DNA of 32,807 bases from Pseudoalteromonas rubra (GCF_005887115.1 NZ_PNCJ01000024.1:1-32807), one strand, 5' to 3'. Shown: positions 22,684 through 32,297, counted from the stretch's first letter. The notes: generated by a model not told the origin, from the sequence alone. Program-made: numbers and translations.

Positions 22684-25600
22684 TATTCTTCTCCCGTCTC
22701 GAACAAGGCATCCAGCTGTAATAAAGTGTCTTCATCAAGTTGTGTAAAGAAACATCCGGCACCGTCCGGTAACGCACGCAGGAATAGATAATAGACACCA
22801 CCCAGATGACGCTGTGGGCTGTAGTCGGCAAGGCGGTGCTTTAACAGCCGGTGCAAGGCAACGGAGTAAATCAGGTACTGAAGGTGATACTGATGGGAAT
22901 TCATTGCCAGCGCAAGATTATCAGACTGATAATCGGCGGCGGTATCCCCCAGATAATTTGATTTATAATCGAGAATGAAATATCGCCCCTGCCAGGCAAA
23001 AATCAGGTCAATAAACCCTTTGAGCATGCCCTGTACTTCGTCGAAGCGCAAATGGCTGGGCGCACCTGTGATTTGTGTGACCAACCTGTTGAGTCTGGTA
23101 TAAGACAAACGCTTAAGCGGTAACTGAAACTCCATTTCTACCAGACAATCCGAAATGGCTAGCTGGCTGAGTGTCAACTCAGGGGTCGGGTTTAATGGCG
23201 CGTTCAGACACCCCAGGATCCATTGCTCCACGGTTTCCTGCCACACTGTATCGAGATGATACTTCTCAAGACAGGCTAAGGTTGCTTCGGCTAAAGTGAG
23301 CTTGTCTGGCACGGTAGGAGCGCTTGGCGAGGTAAAGTCAATTTGCTCAAATATCTCGTGCAAACAACTACCTGCTCTTGCGCCTTTGACAAAAGTGTAT
23401 GGTGTATGACGTTTGATCACACTCGGCTCAGGCAAGTCAATTTTATGGTTCTCATCTTGCGCCCCGACAGGTCGCTCAGCACTGGCCTCATGATAGCTAA
23501 GCTGGCTGAAACTCGTCATGCGCCAGTTATGCTCAATGGTAACCTCGACGGGCCGGGTGTGTGTATTCTGAGTTTGTTCAGTGTGGGTTGGCTGATAAAA
23601 ACAAGGGACTGTTTCTAATGCCTGGTAAGCCATTTCTGCATTACCTGCACACAACTGCCTGAGTTGCTCGTGCCACTGTGTTGCATGCGTTACTTTTTCA
23701 TTACCCAATAGCACATACCCCAAGGCACTTTGCTGGATCCCCGGCTTTTTACTGCGACCCAGAGGCAGGTTATACAAACCAAGACTGCAATAGTGAATTG
23801 CCCGGGTCAGAGCAACATACAGCAGACGGATATCCTCAGCCAGGCGTTCCTGTTCAGCGCTTTGTTGCGCATGTTCGTCAGCATCCAGATTGAGTACCAG
23901 CGCGCCGTTTTCATGATAAATCGCGTCATCTGCTCCCCTGTAAGCACTGGCAAAAGGCATGTAGACCAACGGATATTCAAGCCCTTTGGAGGCATGCATG
24001 GTGACGATCTTAACCAGATCGGCATCACTTTCCAGTCGTAGCTGAGTGCCTTCATAGTTGGGGTTGACACATTGAGACTGCAACCAGCGCATTACTCGCT
24101 GTGTGCCTTCCAGCTCAATCTGTTTATGCTGCAGCAACTCAGCCAGATGCCGATAGTCAGTGAGCCAGCGCTCAACCTCGAAACCCGCCTGCTGCCAAAG
24201 TAATACGAGTTGATTCTCAACCAGTAAAGACTCCAGCATGGCCATCGCTCCTTGCTGATACCATAACTGCTTGAGCTGGGCGAATTGCATAAGATAGCGC
24301 TGCCATTGCCCCTCCTGAGTGCGCAGTGCATAAATCTGCTGCTCATTCAGCGCAAACAACGGCCCTGCCAGAACCCCACGTAATGCAGCTTCATCATAAC
24401 TGCCATGCACAACATGGAGTAACTGCCAGACTGCTTGGGCAACGGGCTGCGAGAAAACACTGTCCCGAGCCAGGTAGACGCTACTCACTCCAGCTGACTG
24501 CAAAGCCTGTTTGATTTCGCGCGCTTCGTTTCTGTCACGGACCAGTACACAAATATCCGCTGCCAGCACCGCGCGCTGACCGATGCAGGCTCGCCCCTGC
24601 TGAGCCAAAGTCAAAAGCTGTGCAATTTGCGCGGCAAAGCCCTGTGCCAGCATAGGGTAAGCTTTGGCTTTGGGAGTTACGGGCGCCTCATCATCTTCAA
24701 GCACATTGAACTGCAATGCAGGTGGTTCCACCCCATCCAAGGTGAAGGTATCATCAGCATCTTTGCCCGCAGCATCCACTTCAACAAAGGGAATATCTCG
24801 GTTAAAAATAAAGCTATCTGGCTGCGTTGTAAAAATGGTATTGACGGCTGACACCACGCGCCGAGAAGACCGGTAGTTTTTATCCAAAGTGAACTGTCGT
24901 GTCTGTTCAACCTGGTGCTTAGCTCCGATATAGGTGAAAATATCCGCACCACGAAACCCATAAATAGCCTGTTTAGGGTCGCCAATCATGGTCAGCCCCT
25001 GACCATTTTCGCTACCATAAATGCGTGAGAATATGCCAAACTGGATTGGATCTGTGTCCTGGAACTCATCAATCATGGCTACCGGATAAAGCTGCGCTAT
25101 TTTGTCTGCCAACACCTTACCTTGCGTACCTAGCAACGCCTGATGTAGGTTGTGCAGTAAATCGTCCGGGGAGATGAGACTATGCTCCAATTTAGAGCGG
25201 CTCATCAGTGTGTGAACTTCTTTCAGCGCATGCTGTAACAAAGCAATGGGCAATCCCTTAGACACGCTCTGATGTAACTGTGCCATCTCATCGAACCATG
25301 CCACGGCCGGATGAACAACAGGCTGACCCGTTTTTGTATAATTTTTAGGGTCGCTCAGCTGGGCCTCACCCCATAATGCAAACGAGTGCTTACTGGTACC
25401 AAATTCAAAAAACCAGTCCTCACCCATACAGTAATCGATCAGCGCCTGAATATTCGCAGGCCGCCCTGGGGCTTTATTTTTAGCCAGTCCGGCAGCACGT
25501 AACACCTGGAAAAAATCAGAGTTCAGAAGCTTTTGTTTAAACTGTACAGCCTGGTTTTGATACTGTGTTCTCTGATCAAGAATGCTGGCCAGATCAAGCT

Positions 25601-26219
25601 CTGGCTTAAGCTGCGCATCTGCGCGTTTAAGTATTGGATAAAGACGTTTCGCTAAGGCCTGTGGGTGCGAAAAGTGCGACAACACCAGTTCAGTCTTATC
25701 CGAATCCAGAGGATAAACGAATCGCCTCCAGTGGTCCTCCACGGCCGCATTGAATAGCTCGCTGTCATCCAGAATGAACTCCAGATTAAAGCTCAGGTTA
25801 GATTCAAATGCGTGCTGCTTGAGCATACGCTGACAGAAGCCATGGATAGTAAAAATCGCCGCTTCATCCATCGACTTTGCCGCCGCATCAAGCAAATGAT
25901 AAGCACTTTCCTGGTCTTCAACCTGCGCCAGCAGTTCGTTAATTAAGGTATCATTACACTCATCACCAAGCAGAGCATCCCTCGCCTGCACGATTCGCCT
26001 GCGTACCCGGTCTTTGATCTCCTGAGTAGCCGCTTCTGTAAAGGTCACCACCAGGATCTGTTCGACACTAAAGGGAGTCGACTGTGTTTTTGAGTCGACT
26101 AATCCCAACAGATAACGCAAATACAGGCCCGTAATGGTATAGGTTTTACCAGTTCCGGCACTGGCTTCAATCAGGTTGTGGCCTGATAAAGGCATGGTTT
26201 GTGGATCAAGCCGTTTCAT
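22683..26219 (-). CDS. recB: Exodeoxyribonuclease V beta subunit RecB
   Basis: 1178 residues (E. coli 1180). RecB carries the 3'-5' helicase and the only nuclease of RecBCD. The start chosen is ATG 26219 (MKRLDPQTMPLSG), with AGGAG about eight bases upstream. Walker A ASAGTGKT at 19-26, Walker B MIDEFQDTDPIQF, KIVTMHASKGLEYPLVYMPF, LLYVALTRAIHYC, and the nuclease motif GFIDLIF...FILDYKSN with D~1084 and K~1086, followed by QYHLQYLIYSVAL. The start overlaps the end of recC by 14 bases and its stop overlaps recD. All key residues look intact, so the nuclease should be active. Confidence 0.97.
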   Translation of the reverse strand: MKRLDPQTMPLSGHNLIEASAGTGKTYTITGLYLRYLLGLVDSKTQSTPFSVEQILVVTFTEAATQEIKDRVRRRIVQARDALLGDECNDTLINELLAQVEDQESAYHLLDAAAKSMDEAAIFTIHGFCQRMLKQHAFESNLSFNLEFILDDSELFNAAVEDHWRRFVYPLDSDKTELVLSHFSHPQALAKRLYPILKRADAQLKPELDLASILDQRTQYQNQAVQFKQKLLNSDFFQVLRAAGLAKNKAPGRPANIQALIDYCMGEDWFFEFGTSKHSFALWGEAQLSDPKNYTKTGQPVVHPAVAWFDEMAQLHQSVSKGLPIALLQHALKEVHTLMSRSKLEHSLISPDDLLHNLHQALLGTQGKVLADKIAQLYPVAMIDEFQDTDPIQFGIFSRIYGSENGQGLTMIGDPKQAIYGFRGADIFTYIGAKHQVEQTRQFTLDKNYRSSRRVVSAVNTIFTTQPDSFIFNRDIPFVEVDAAGKDADDTFTLDGVEPPALQFNVLEDDEAPVTPKAKAYPMLAQGFAAQIAQLLTLAQQGRACIGQRAVLAADICVLVRDRNEAREIKQALQSAGVSSVYLARDSVFSQPVAQAVWQLLHVVHGSYDEAALRGVLAGPLFALNEQQIYALRTQEGQWQRYLMQFAQLKQLWYQQGAMAMLESLLVENQLVLLWQQAGFEVERWLTDYRHLAELLQHKQIELEGTQRVMRWLQSQCVNPNYEGTQLRLESDADLVKIVTMHASKGLEYPLVYMPFASAYRGADDAIYHENGALVLNLDADEHAQQSAEQERLAEDIRLLYVALTRAIHYCSLGLYNLPLGRSKKPGIQQSALGYVLLGNEKVTHATQWHEQLRQLCAGNAEMAYQALETVPCFYQPTHTEQTQNTHTRPVEVTIEHNWRMTSFSQLSYHEASAERPVGAQDENHKIDLPEPSVIKRHTPYTFVKGARAGSCLHEIFEQIDFTSPSAPTVPDKLTLAEATLACLEKYHLDTVWQETVEQWILGCLNAPLNPTPELTLSQLAISDCLVEMEFQLPLKRLSYTRLNRLVTQITGAPSHLRFDEVQGMLKGFIDLIFAWQGRYFILDYKSNYLGDTAADYQSDNLALAMNSHQYHLQYLIYSVALHRLLKHRLADYSPQRHLGGVYYLFLRALPDGAGCFFTQLDEDTLLQLDALFETGEE

Positions 26220-29200
26220 AGCGGGACTCCTGGCCAAGGTTGATAAGCGGTGTCAACATGTCTCGACTCAATTGCGTAAATTCAGTTTCGCAGGCTTGCA
26301 ATGATGGAAAGCTCAAAGCGACATAAGGGTCTTCACTGTCTCCAAACCCAACATATTGGCCTCCCTGAAATTTACTCAACGCTTTACTCATATCTTGTGT
26401 TTTACAATATTCGTAGCTGGTAGCCGGGAAAAAAGGCACCGCACGGGTGATCAATTTACCGTAAAACGCCAGCCACTTTGACAGCTGCATATACGCCTCA
26501 TCACTGCTTATCGCGGGGAAAAGCACTTGCTCGTCGAGCCCATATATATGGGTTTCTACCTCCTGCATTACGCAGTTGGCCACTAAGTGCATCAGATAGC
26601 CGCGGATCCTGTCTTTACCTTTAATACTGGCTGTGCGATAAAACACTTGGCGTCCCAGATACACATTACTCAGCCACCCCTGCAAACGCGTCGAGTCTAT
26701 TTGTAATGCAACTTCAACAGGCTCTGACGGTTCGGTAATCATGCCTTTGAGACGTGCTGATAAGCTAGCAATACGCCCTTTTAGCTTTTGCAACTCCACC
26801 ACGCCAACATTGGCCTGAGGCAGCTGTGCACGCTGTAAGAGTTGCGTTTCAGGCAAAGGAGCCGCGTTCAGCTCACTATGCAAAATTTCGTCGAGATATT
26901 GATAGCGCGTCAACGGGTCTAACGCAAAGGGTTCACTGTCTGATAACTCTTCCTCCAGCGAAGTCAGGCGAACCCCCAGTGTAAATTGATAAAACCAGCG
27001 CTGTGGCGCAAGGCAGGCACGCAGGAATTCTGCCAGTTCCAACTCTTCGGGTGGGCTAACGTTAATAACCTTTTCAGTATTCGATTCCGTCACATCAGCC
27101 TGAGCTTCACGCTCATATGGGCACCAGTTAGGGTTAAAGCTGTGTAATGGGCCGCTCTGATAATGTTGTCTGCTAAATGGCTGCAAAGGGGCTTGCTGGT
27201 AAATTTGCTTACTGGGTTGCAGTGCATCATCCTCATAACAAAAAGCACGATCCAGGTACTCACATAACTCACTGACCAGAATTGATGGCATCTGTGGCTC
27301 GTTATTGTAACAAGAGCGCCCCAAATAGCTGATGTACAAATGCTGACGCGCGCTGAGCAGCGCTTCCAAAAACAGATAACGGTCATCAAGCTTACGTGAG
27401 CGATCCCCTTTTCTACGTCGCGAATATGGCACCAGGTCAAAGCCGATTGGCTGTACCTGTCGCGGGTAGTCAGTGTCATTCATCCCCAATAAACACACGA
27501 CCTTAAAAGGCACTGCTCGCATCGGCATCAGGGTACAAAAATTCACCGCCCCTGCCAAAAAGCGCTGTCCCACACCTTTATTTTTGATCCCCTGGCGCAC
27601 CTGATGCAACACAATTCTGGCATCGACTGGGCCCGAATAGTCTCCATTTTCATGATGTTTTTCCAGCTCATCGATCACCTTGTGTAATTGCAATAGATCC
27701 CAGCTTTGTTCCGCTTCCTGATCATAAAAATCAGCCAGTACTTTTCTCAATACCGCGCTTTTTTCGTCCAGCGGTGTCGCACGCATCAACTCATTACGGG
27801 TCTTTTCCAGCGTTTCAATAAAGGCAATGAGCTTGCTCAGCGTATTGACCGCCATGCCTTCTACGGCATCTACAGGGTAAATCTCATCATAGGCCGTTAG
27901 CTCATCGGCACAGGCAATTCCTAACAAGAGCCGCTGCAAACCATGCCGCCAGGTATTCAAGGAAATTTCTGGTAATCCATAATCGCGCTTATGCTGTCCA
28001 TTTAATCCCCACTTAACCGCAACCTGCTCAAGCCAGGTTTGGATCTGAACAAACTCACTTTCCTCAACACCGAAACATCTGCTGATAGGCTCCACACCCA
28101 ACAGGTCGAGCATATCTGACACACTAAAACGGTTAAATGGCAATCCAACTAATGTCACAAAGGAATTTAGTACGGGTTTTTCCTGCTCTATGCTCATATC
28201 AGCCAGTGCGAACGGAATACTTCTCGATCCCGAGGCACTACCAAACACCGCTTCGATATAGGGGCTGTAATTACCCACATCAGGCATCATTACAATGATA
28301 TCCTTGGGCGTCAGTGTTGGGTCTTCGTGAAATAGGCTAAGCAGGTGATCATGCAGTAACTCAACCTCACGTAAAGGCGTGTGACAATCACTGAGCAGCA
28401 CCGACCTGTCATTCTCATCGATAACCTGTCGTCCCTCTGAGCTGACATACCAGTGAGGGTCGGCAACTAAAGACTCACCTTTAAAGGCCAGCTGATAGAT
28501 CTCCTGCTGCAACTGAGCCAGTAAACTACGACCAAAATTATCATCAAAGCCGTCCAGCCAACGCGCATCTGTTTGAAGCAACTGCTCAAGGTAATCTCGG
28601 CCTAACTTGCCCCAGGAAGATAGTAAAGGGTTACCAGTGTTGTAGTAACTATCCTCGCCTGCCTGTTTTTGTAACTGAGCGTCCAATGTAGGTTTAACCC
28701 GGTATTTTGCAAGGATCTTTGCCTGAGTTTTTTCATCGACCAAATCTCCCCAGTAATGCTCACTGGGGTTGAAAAAAAACAGCAGCACATCAATCTTCTG
28801 CGCCAAGGCATTAAATATTTCTAACTGGTTCGTTGCCATCGCCGAGAGACCAAAAATACTGATCCGCTCTGGCAACGTAGAGGGATCTGCATCGGCCAAC
28901 TTTGTGAGCAGCAGTTGGTGCATATTCGCCCGGTTGTAAGGACTTTGTCCCAAGTTGTGTGTATGCGAAACCAGCGCCCGCCATAAATCAGGCTGCCAGG
29001 GCGCGATACTCACATCTACATCGTCGAGGGGATCTACCCCCTGCTCCCATTGTTCAAGCCAGTTGGGCCGGTACATAAGGTATTGATCATAGACATCCGC
29101 AATTTTTTCACACAAAGCAAAACGCTTAAGTTCAGCCTGGGGACTATCATTTTTGTCTTCCAGATATGCTCGCAGAGGCTCATATACAGGGAGTTCAAGC

Positions 29201-29505
29201 TTCTGAGGTAATAACGTAAAAAGCTTCCAGCTCATATTGTTTTTATTAAAAGGTGACTCTTTTGGCACATCGGGCAGAAATTGCTGATAGAGCCGCCACA
29301 CAAAGCTCAGTGGCAGCGGGAACTCCACTTGGGCTGCATAACCAATATCGCGACTCAAGCCGTTTTTAAGCCACTGAGACATCCCGGGAGACTGAACCAG
29401 GACGACTTCGTTGGCAAAGGGATCTCTCAATGGAGCCTGCTTCAGCAAAGTGGTGAACTGAGATTGAAGCGCTTCCATTCGATTGGATTGAATTATGTGC
29501 AACAT
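26206..29505 (-). CDS. recC: Exodeoxyribonuclease V gamma subunit RecC
   Basis: 1099 residues (E. coli 1122). RecC scans the 3' strand for Chi and holds RecB and RecD together. Recognisable family segments: VLVQSPGMSQWLKNGLSRD, FPLPLSFVWRLYQQFLP, FGLSAMATNQLEIFNALAQK, IIVMMPDVGNYSPYIEAVFG, and MPMRAVPFKVVCLLGMND. First gene of the operon. The ptrA gene that lies between recC and recB in E. coli is absent here, and recC runs straight into recB. Confidence 0.96.
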   Translation of the reverse strand: MLHIIQSNRMEALQSQFTTLLKQAPLRDPFANEVVLVQSPGMSQWLKNGLSRDIGYAAQVEFPLPLSFVWRLYQQFLPDVPKESPFNKNNMSWKLFTLLPQKLELPVYEPLRAYLEDKNDSPQAELKRFALCEKIADVYDQYLMYRPNWLEQWEQGVDPLDDVDVSIAPWQPDLWRALVSHTHNLGQSPYNRANMHQLLLTKLADADPSTLPERISIFGLSAMATNQLEIFNALAQKIDVLLFFFNPSEHYWGDLVDEKTQAKILAKYRVKPTLDAQLQKQAGEDSYYNTGNPLLSSWGKLGRDYLEQLLQTDARWLDGFDDNFGRSLLAQLQQEIYQLAFKGESLVADPHWYVSSEGRQVIDENDRSVLLSDCHTPLREVELLHDHLLSLFHEDPTLTPKDIIVMMPDVGNYSPYIEAVFGSASGSRSIPFALADMSIEQEKPVLNSFVTLVGLPFNRFSVSDMLDLLGVEPISRCFGVEESEFVQIQTWLEQVAVKWGLNGQHKRDYGLPEISLNTWRHGLQRLLLGIACADELTAYDEIYPVDAVEGMAVNTLSKLIAFIETLEKTRNELMRATPLDEKSAVLRKVLADFYDQEAEQSWDLLQLHKVIDELEKHHENGDYSGPVDARIVLHQVRQGIKNKGVGQRFLAGAVNFCTLMPMRAVPFKVVCLLGMNDTDYPRQVQPIGFDLVPYSRRRKGDRSRKLDDRYLFLEALLSARQHLYISYLGRSCYNNEPQMPSILVSELCEYLDRAFCYEDDALQPSKQIYQQAPLQPFSRQHYQSGPLHSFNPNWCPYEREAQADVTESNTEKVINVSPPEELELAEFLRACLAPQRWFYQFTLGVRLTSLEEELSDSEPFALDPLTRYQYLDEILHSELNAAPLPETQLLQRAQLPQANVGVVELQKLKGRIASLSARLKGMITEPSEPVEVALQIDSTRLQGWLSNVYLGRQVFYRTASIKGKDRIRGYLMHLVANCVMQEVETHIYGLDEQVLFPAISSDEAYMQLSKWLAFYGKLITRAVPFFPATSYEYCKTQDMSKALSKFQGGQYVGFGDSEDPYVALSFPSLQACETEFTQLSRDMLTPLINLGQESRYETA

Positions 29506-29612
29506 AATGATGTCTCGGGCTTTTTAAGCGGGTTTCGGGCTTAAGACAGTGTAAGAGATTTTATTGGTGAATAGCAACGAGCCGGACAAATCAGCAACCA
29601 GAGAAATAGATG

Positions 29613-29663
29613 GAGCAGAAGTACGGTAACTGGTCCAGTTACCGTAGATTGCTTCTTCTGCTC
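29613..29663. other. Nested palindrome at the end of the GGDEF gene
   Basis: Outer arms GAGCAGAAG / CTTCTGCTC enclose an inner near-perfect palindrome TACGGTAACTGG-t-CCAGTTACCGTA, with an 8-base bulge on one side. It overlaps the stop codon of the diguanylate cyclase gene and lies upstream of recC. No U-tract, so it may be an RNA-stability structure, a partial terminator or a repeat of REP type. Confidence 0.55.
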
Positions 29664-30690
29664 AGAACAAGTCGATCCCAGAGCCTTCGTCGTGACGCTC
29701 AAGCTTATTGGTATTGAGCAGAGTTTCGAAAAATGCAACCTGATCACGGCCGTTTTCCTTTGCGTAATATAACGCTCTGTCAGCATTTTCTAACACATTG
29801 ATTGGAAAGTCATAGGGGCTGATCCGAGCAAGTCCGGCGCTTACAGTGAGCTTTTTAACAAACGGAAAGTGCGTTTCACGTATAAGTGCTAAGAACTTTT
29901 CCAGTTTTGCCTCAATAGACGCCTGATCTGTTGGCTCAAACACCAGTACAAACTCTTCACCACCAAATCGAAATAAAAGATCCGTGGAACGGAAAAACTG
30001 CTGCATTTTTTGCGCAACCAGCAACAAAACTTCGTCCCCACAAACATGACCATAGTTGTCGTTGACCTGTTTGAAATGATCTATGTCTATCATAGCGAGC
30101 CAGGATGTGGCCCCCTGATGGAAAGTACGAGGATCCTGATCATCGCGAATATGTCGATTTTGTTTGATAACTTGCTTTTCGAGTAGCTGCTTAAGCTTTT
30201 TCTCAAAGGTCTGACGATTCAATAAGCCCGTGAGTTTATCTCGCTCATTTTCGTGTAATATGGTCAGATAGTTTTCATAGATCCGTACAAAGGCATTGAG
30301 CAGTACCTGTTCATTACTATCGAGGCCGCCGGAGTGTACTTCAATCGCACCAACAGGTGTCTCATGGATATTGATAGGCAACCAGCGTTTTTCTATGCCG
30401 TCAGCACTTTGTACCGTAATAATACAGGAAGACTGCAAACAAGAAATCAATTCAGATTGAGGCTTTTCAATGACTTGCCTGTCAAGCCATTCAAATTCTC
30501 GCTCTCCGTGCATAGTCAGGCCAATACTACGTTCAACAGCGAGATCTTCTTGCGTGTTGAAATTTTTATAGACACACAAGTGCTTGCACCCTACCAGCTC
30601 CTGAATTGTAGACAGCAGGCTGTATTCGAGTGAATCAATGTCTCTTGTTTTAGTTATTTTAATTACTGAATTGAGTAGCTCTTCTTGCAT
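29662..30690 (-). CDS. GAF-like sensor diguanylate cyclase (GGDEF)
   Basis: 342 residues, no membrane span. Residues ~5-140 look like a GAF-type sensor (LLSTIQELVGCKHLCVYKNF, LPINIHETPVGAIEVHS). The GGDEF domain starts at DKLTGLLNR (151-159), with metal-binding IDIDHFKQVNDNYG (201-) and active-site GGEEF at 243-247. RSTD at 234-237 lies five residues before GGEEF, the canonical RxxD inhibitory site for c-di-GMP. So it is predicted to be an active, product-inhibited cyclase. About 25 extra residues (KQNRHIRDDQDPRTFHQGAT) are inserted before the IDIDHF motif. It is upstream of recC on the same strand, separated by the nested palindrome; no functional link is implied. Confidence 0.93.
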   Translation of the reverse strand: MQEELLNSVIKITKTRDIDSLEYSLLSTIQELVGCKHLCVYKNFNTQEDLAVERSIGLTMHGEREFEWLDRQVIEKPQSELISCLQSSCIITVQSADGIEKRWLPINIHETPVGAIEVHSGGLDSNEQVLLNAFVRIYENYLTILHENERDKLTGLLNRQTFEKKLKQLLEKQVIKQNRHIRDDQDPRTFHQGATSWLAMIDIDHFKQVNDNYGHVCGDEVLLLVAQKMQQFFRSTDLLFRFGGEEFVLVFEPTDQASIEAKLEKFLALIRETHFPFVKKLTVSAGLARISPYDFPINVLENADRALYYAKENGRDQVAFFETLLNTNKLERHDEGSGIDLF

Positions 30691-30801
30691 TCGAAACTCA
30701 CAGACTCGATTTATGCCGGATATAGTAACGGCTTTTTATCCAAGTGTGTACTATCAAGTTTAGCAACATAGCGCACTCGTGAAGTAGAATTAAGACATAG
30801 T

Positions 30802-30836
30802 AAAAAGCAAAAAGGCGCCCGATTGGACGCCTTTTC
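30802..30836 (-). terminator. Terminator of tRNA-Ser
   Basis: AAAAGGCG / CGCCTTTTT stem with a 10-base loop, followed on the minus strand by TTTTTGCTTTTTA. It is 12 bases past the CCA of the tRNA. Confidence 0.85.
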
Positions 30837-30847
30837 AAAATATGGAA

Positions 30848-30938
30848 TGGCGGAGAGAGAGGGAGTCGAACCCTCGATACGCTATAAACGTATACACGAG
30901 TTCCAGTCGTGCGCCTTAAGCCACTCAGCCATCTCTCC
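30848..30938 (-). tRNA. tRNA-Ser (anticodon GGA)
   Basis: 91 nt including encoded CCA. Acceptor GGAGAGA pairs with TCTCTCC, D-arm TGGCTGAGTGGCTTAAGGCG, anticodon stem-loop CACGA-CTGGAAC-TCGTG (anticodon GGA), long type II variable arm TATACGTTTATAGCGTATC, and T-arm GAGGGTTCGACTCCCTC. The variable arm and D-arm are typical of class II serine tRNA. Confidence 0.97.
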
Positions 30939-30968
30939 GCGCTGTAGCACCGCTTGGGTGCGGCGCTA

Positions 30969-30997
30969 ATACTATGAAAAGCTTACCGCTTTAGCAA
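30969..30997 (-). promoter_or_regulatory. Promoter of tRNA-Ser
   Basis: TTGCTA (-35), 17-bp spacer, TAGTAT (-10) on the minus strand, followed by a GC-rich discriminator (TAGCGCCGC) as in stringently controlled stable-RNA promoters. The leader includes a small hairpin GCACC-caagc-GGTGC. Confidence 0.6.
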
Positions 30998-31023
30998 GTA
31001 TTTTTTGTAAAAACCCAGCCAAA

Positions 31024-31040
31024 TGCTTAGTTACTAAGCA
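31024..31040 (-). terminator. Weak terminator candidate of nadA
   Basis: TGCTTAG-TTA-CTAAGCA stem, followed on the minus strand by TTTGGCTGGGTTTTT. It lies eight bases past the nadA stop. The stem is AT-rich, so termination may be incomplete and the tRNA-Ser downstream may receive some read-through. Confidence 0.4.
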
Positions 31041-31047
31041 ACTTAGC

Positions 31048-32091
31048 TTATTTTTGCAAGCTTGCTGAAAAGTCCAGCATGCGATTCAATGAACGCAATG
31101 CGCCTTCTCGTAGGTCCATATCTACGAAGACTTCTTTACCGCTTGGGTCTAGTAGCGCTTCTTCAATGGCTTTAAGGCCGTTCATTGCCATCCACGGACA
31201 GTGAGCACAACTCTTACAAGTTGCCCCTTCACCCGCCGTTGGCGCTTCAAAGAATTCTTTCTCAGGGCATAATTGCTGCATTTTGTAAAAAATGCCACGA
31301 TCTGTCGCAACGATGAACTTCTGATTTGGCATTTCCTGCGCCGCTTTAATCAGCTGGCTTGTTGAGCCCACAGCATCTGCCAAGTCAACGATCTCGGCTG
31401 GTGACTCAGGGTGCACCAATACTGCCGCGTCGGGGTGCAGGACTTTCATGTCTTTCAGCGCTTTGGTTTTAAACTCGTCGTGGACGATACAGGCACCGTT
31501 CCACATGATCATATCCGCACCGGTTTTCTTTTGAATGTAAGAACCCAAGTGTTTGTCTGGTCCCCAGATGATCTTCTCACCTTCTGAGTCCAGATGCTCA
31601 ACAATTTCAAGTGCGCAAGACGAAGTCACAATCCAGTCAGCACGTGCTTTTACTGCGGTTGAGGTATTCGCGTATACAACCACTTTTCTATCCGGATGTT
31701 GATCACAAAACGCAGAAAACGCGTCGATAGGACAACCCACATCCAGTGAACAGGTTGCTGCCAGAGTCGGCATAACAACGGTTTTTTCTGGTGTTAAGAT
31801 CTTGGCGGTTTCGCCCATAAAGCGTACACCGGCAACGATGATCATATCGGCATCTTTTTGCTTAGCACCGAAACGCGCCATTTCCAGTGAATCTGCAACA
31901 CAGCCACCGGTTTCCTCAGCCAGGGCTTGGATCTCTGGATCTGTGTAATAATGGGCAACCAGAACCGCGTTCTTTTCTTTTAACAACGCTTTAATTCTGG
32001 TTTTATATTCGGCTTGTTCCTGCTTAGTTAACGGCGCAGGCTTTGGAGGAAAAATATAATCCTCCGGCATAATTTGTTCTGCTAGACTCAT
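31048..32091 (-). CDS. nadA: Quinolinate synthase A
   Basis: 347 residues, same length as E. coli NadA. It condenses iminoaspartate with dihydroxyacetone phosphate to give quinolinate in NAD synthesis and needs a [4Fe-4S] cluster. The start chosen is ATG 32091 (MSLAEQIMPED); a GTG four codons upstream is possible. Cluster cysteines: C114 in ATCSLDVGCP, the cysteine of NGACIVHDEF (~200) and one in CKSCAHCPWM (~300). VAHYYTDPEIQ and GVRFMGETAKIL are substrate-binding segments. tRNA-Lys genes lie upstream on the same strand. Confidence 0.97.
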   Translation of the reverse strand: MSLAEQIMPEDYIFPPKPAPLTKQEQAEYKTRIKALLKEKNAVLVAHYYTDPEIQALAEETGGCVADSLEMARFGAKQKDADMIIVAGVRFMGETAKILTPEKTVVMPTLAATCSLDVGCPIDAFSAFCDQHPDRKVVVYANTSTAVKARADWIVTSSCALEIVEHLDSEGEKIIWGPDKHLGSYIQKKTGADMIMWNGACIVHDEFKTKALKDMKVLHPDAAVLVHPESPAEIVDLADAVGSTSQLIKAAQEMPNQKFIVATDRGIFYKMQQLCPEKEFFEAPTAGEGATCKSCAHCPWMAMNGLKAIEEALLDPSGKEVFVDMDLREGALRSLNRMLDFSASLQK

Positions 32092-32129
32092 TCTCTCGAC
32101 CACTAGTCCACATGACGGAATATCCGCGA

Positions 32130-32135
32130 ATTATA
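32130..32135 (-). promoter_or_regulatory. -10 element of nadA
   Basis: Perfect TATAAT on the minus strand, about 39 bases upstream of the nadA start. The -35 region is poor, which could mean activator dependence or part read-through from the tRNA array. Confidence 0.45.
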
Positions 32136-32221
32136 CGAAAATCGGGGCAATAATCCTAGTTGAAGACGGTATTTTGAAGGAATATTTAAGAGATTATGAA
32201 AGGAAAGGGATTCAACAAGAA

Positions 32222-32297
32222 TGGTGGGTCATGATGGACTCGAACCATCGACCAATGGATTAAAAGTCCACTGCTCTACCAACTGAGCTAATGACCC
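32222..32297 (-). tRNA. tRNA-Lys (anticodon UUU), copy nearest nadA
   Basis: 76 nt with encoded CCA. Acceptor GGGTCAT pairs with ATGACCC; D-arm AGCTCAGTTGGTAGAGCA; anticodon loop CTTTTAA within GTGGACTTTTAATCCAT; T-arm ATGGTTCGAGTCCAT. It is the last member of the array in the direction of transcription. Confidence 0.97.

Noticed and set aside
20767..29505. RecBCD as a novel defence system
   Set aside because: All three subunits have standard length, order and motifs of the known exonuclease V; nothing in the operon looks added.
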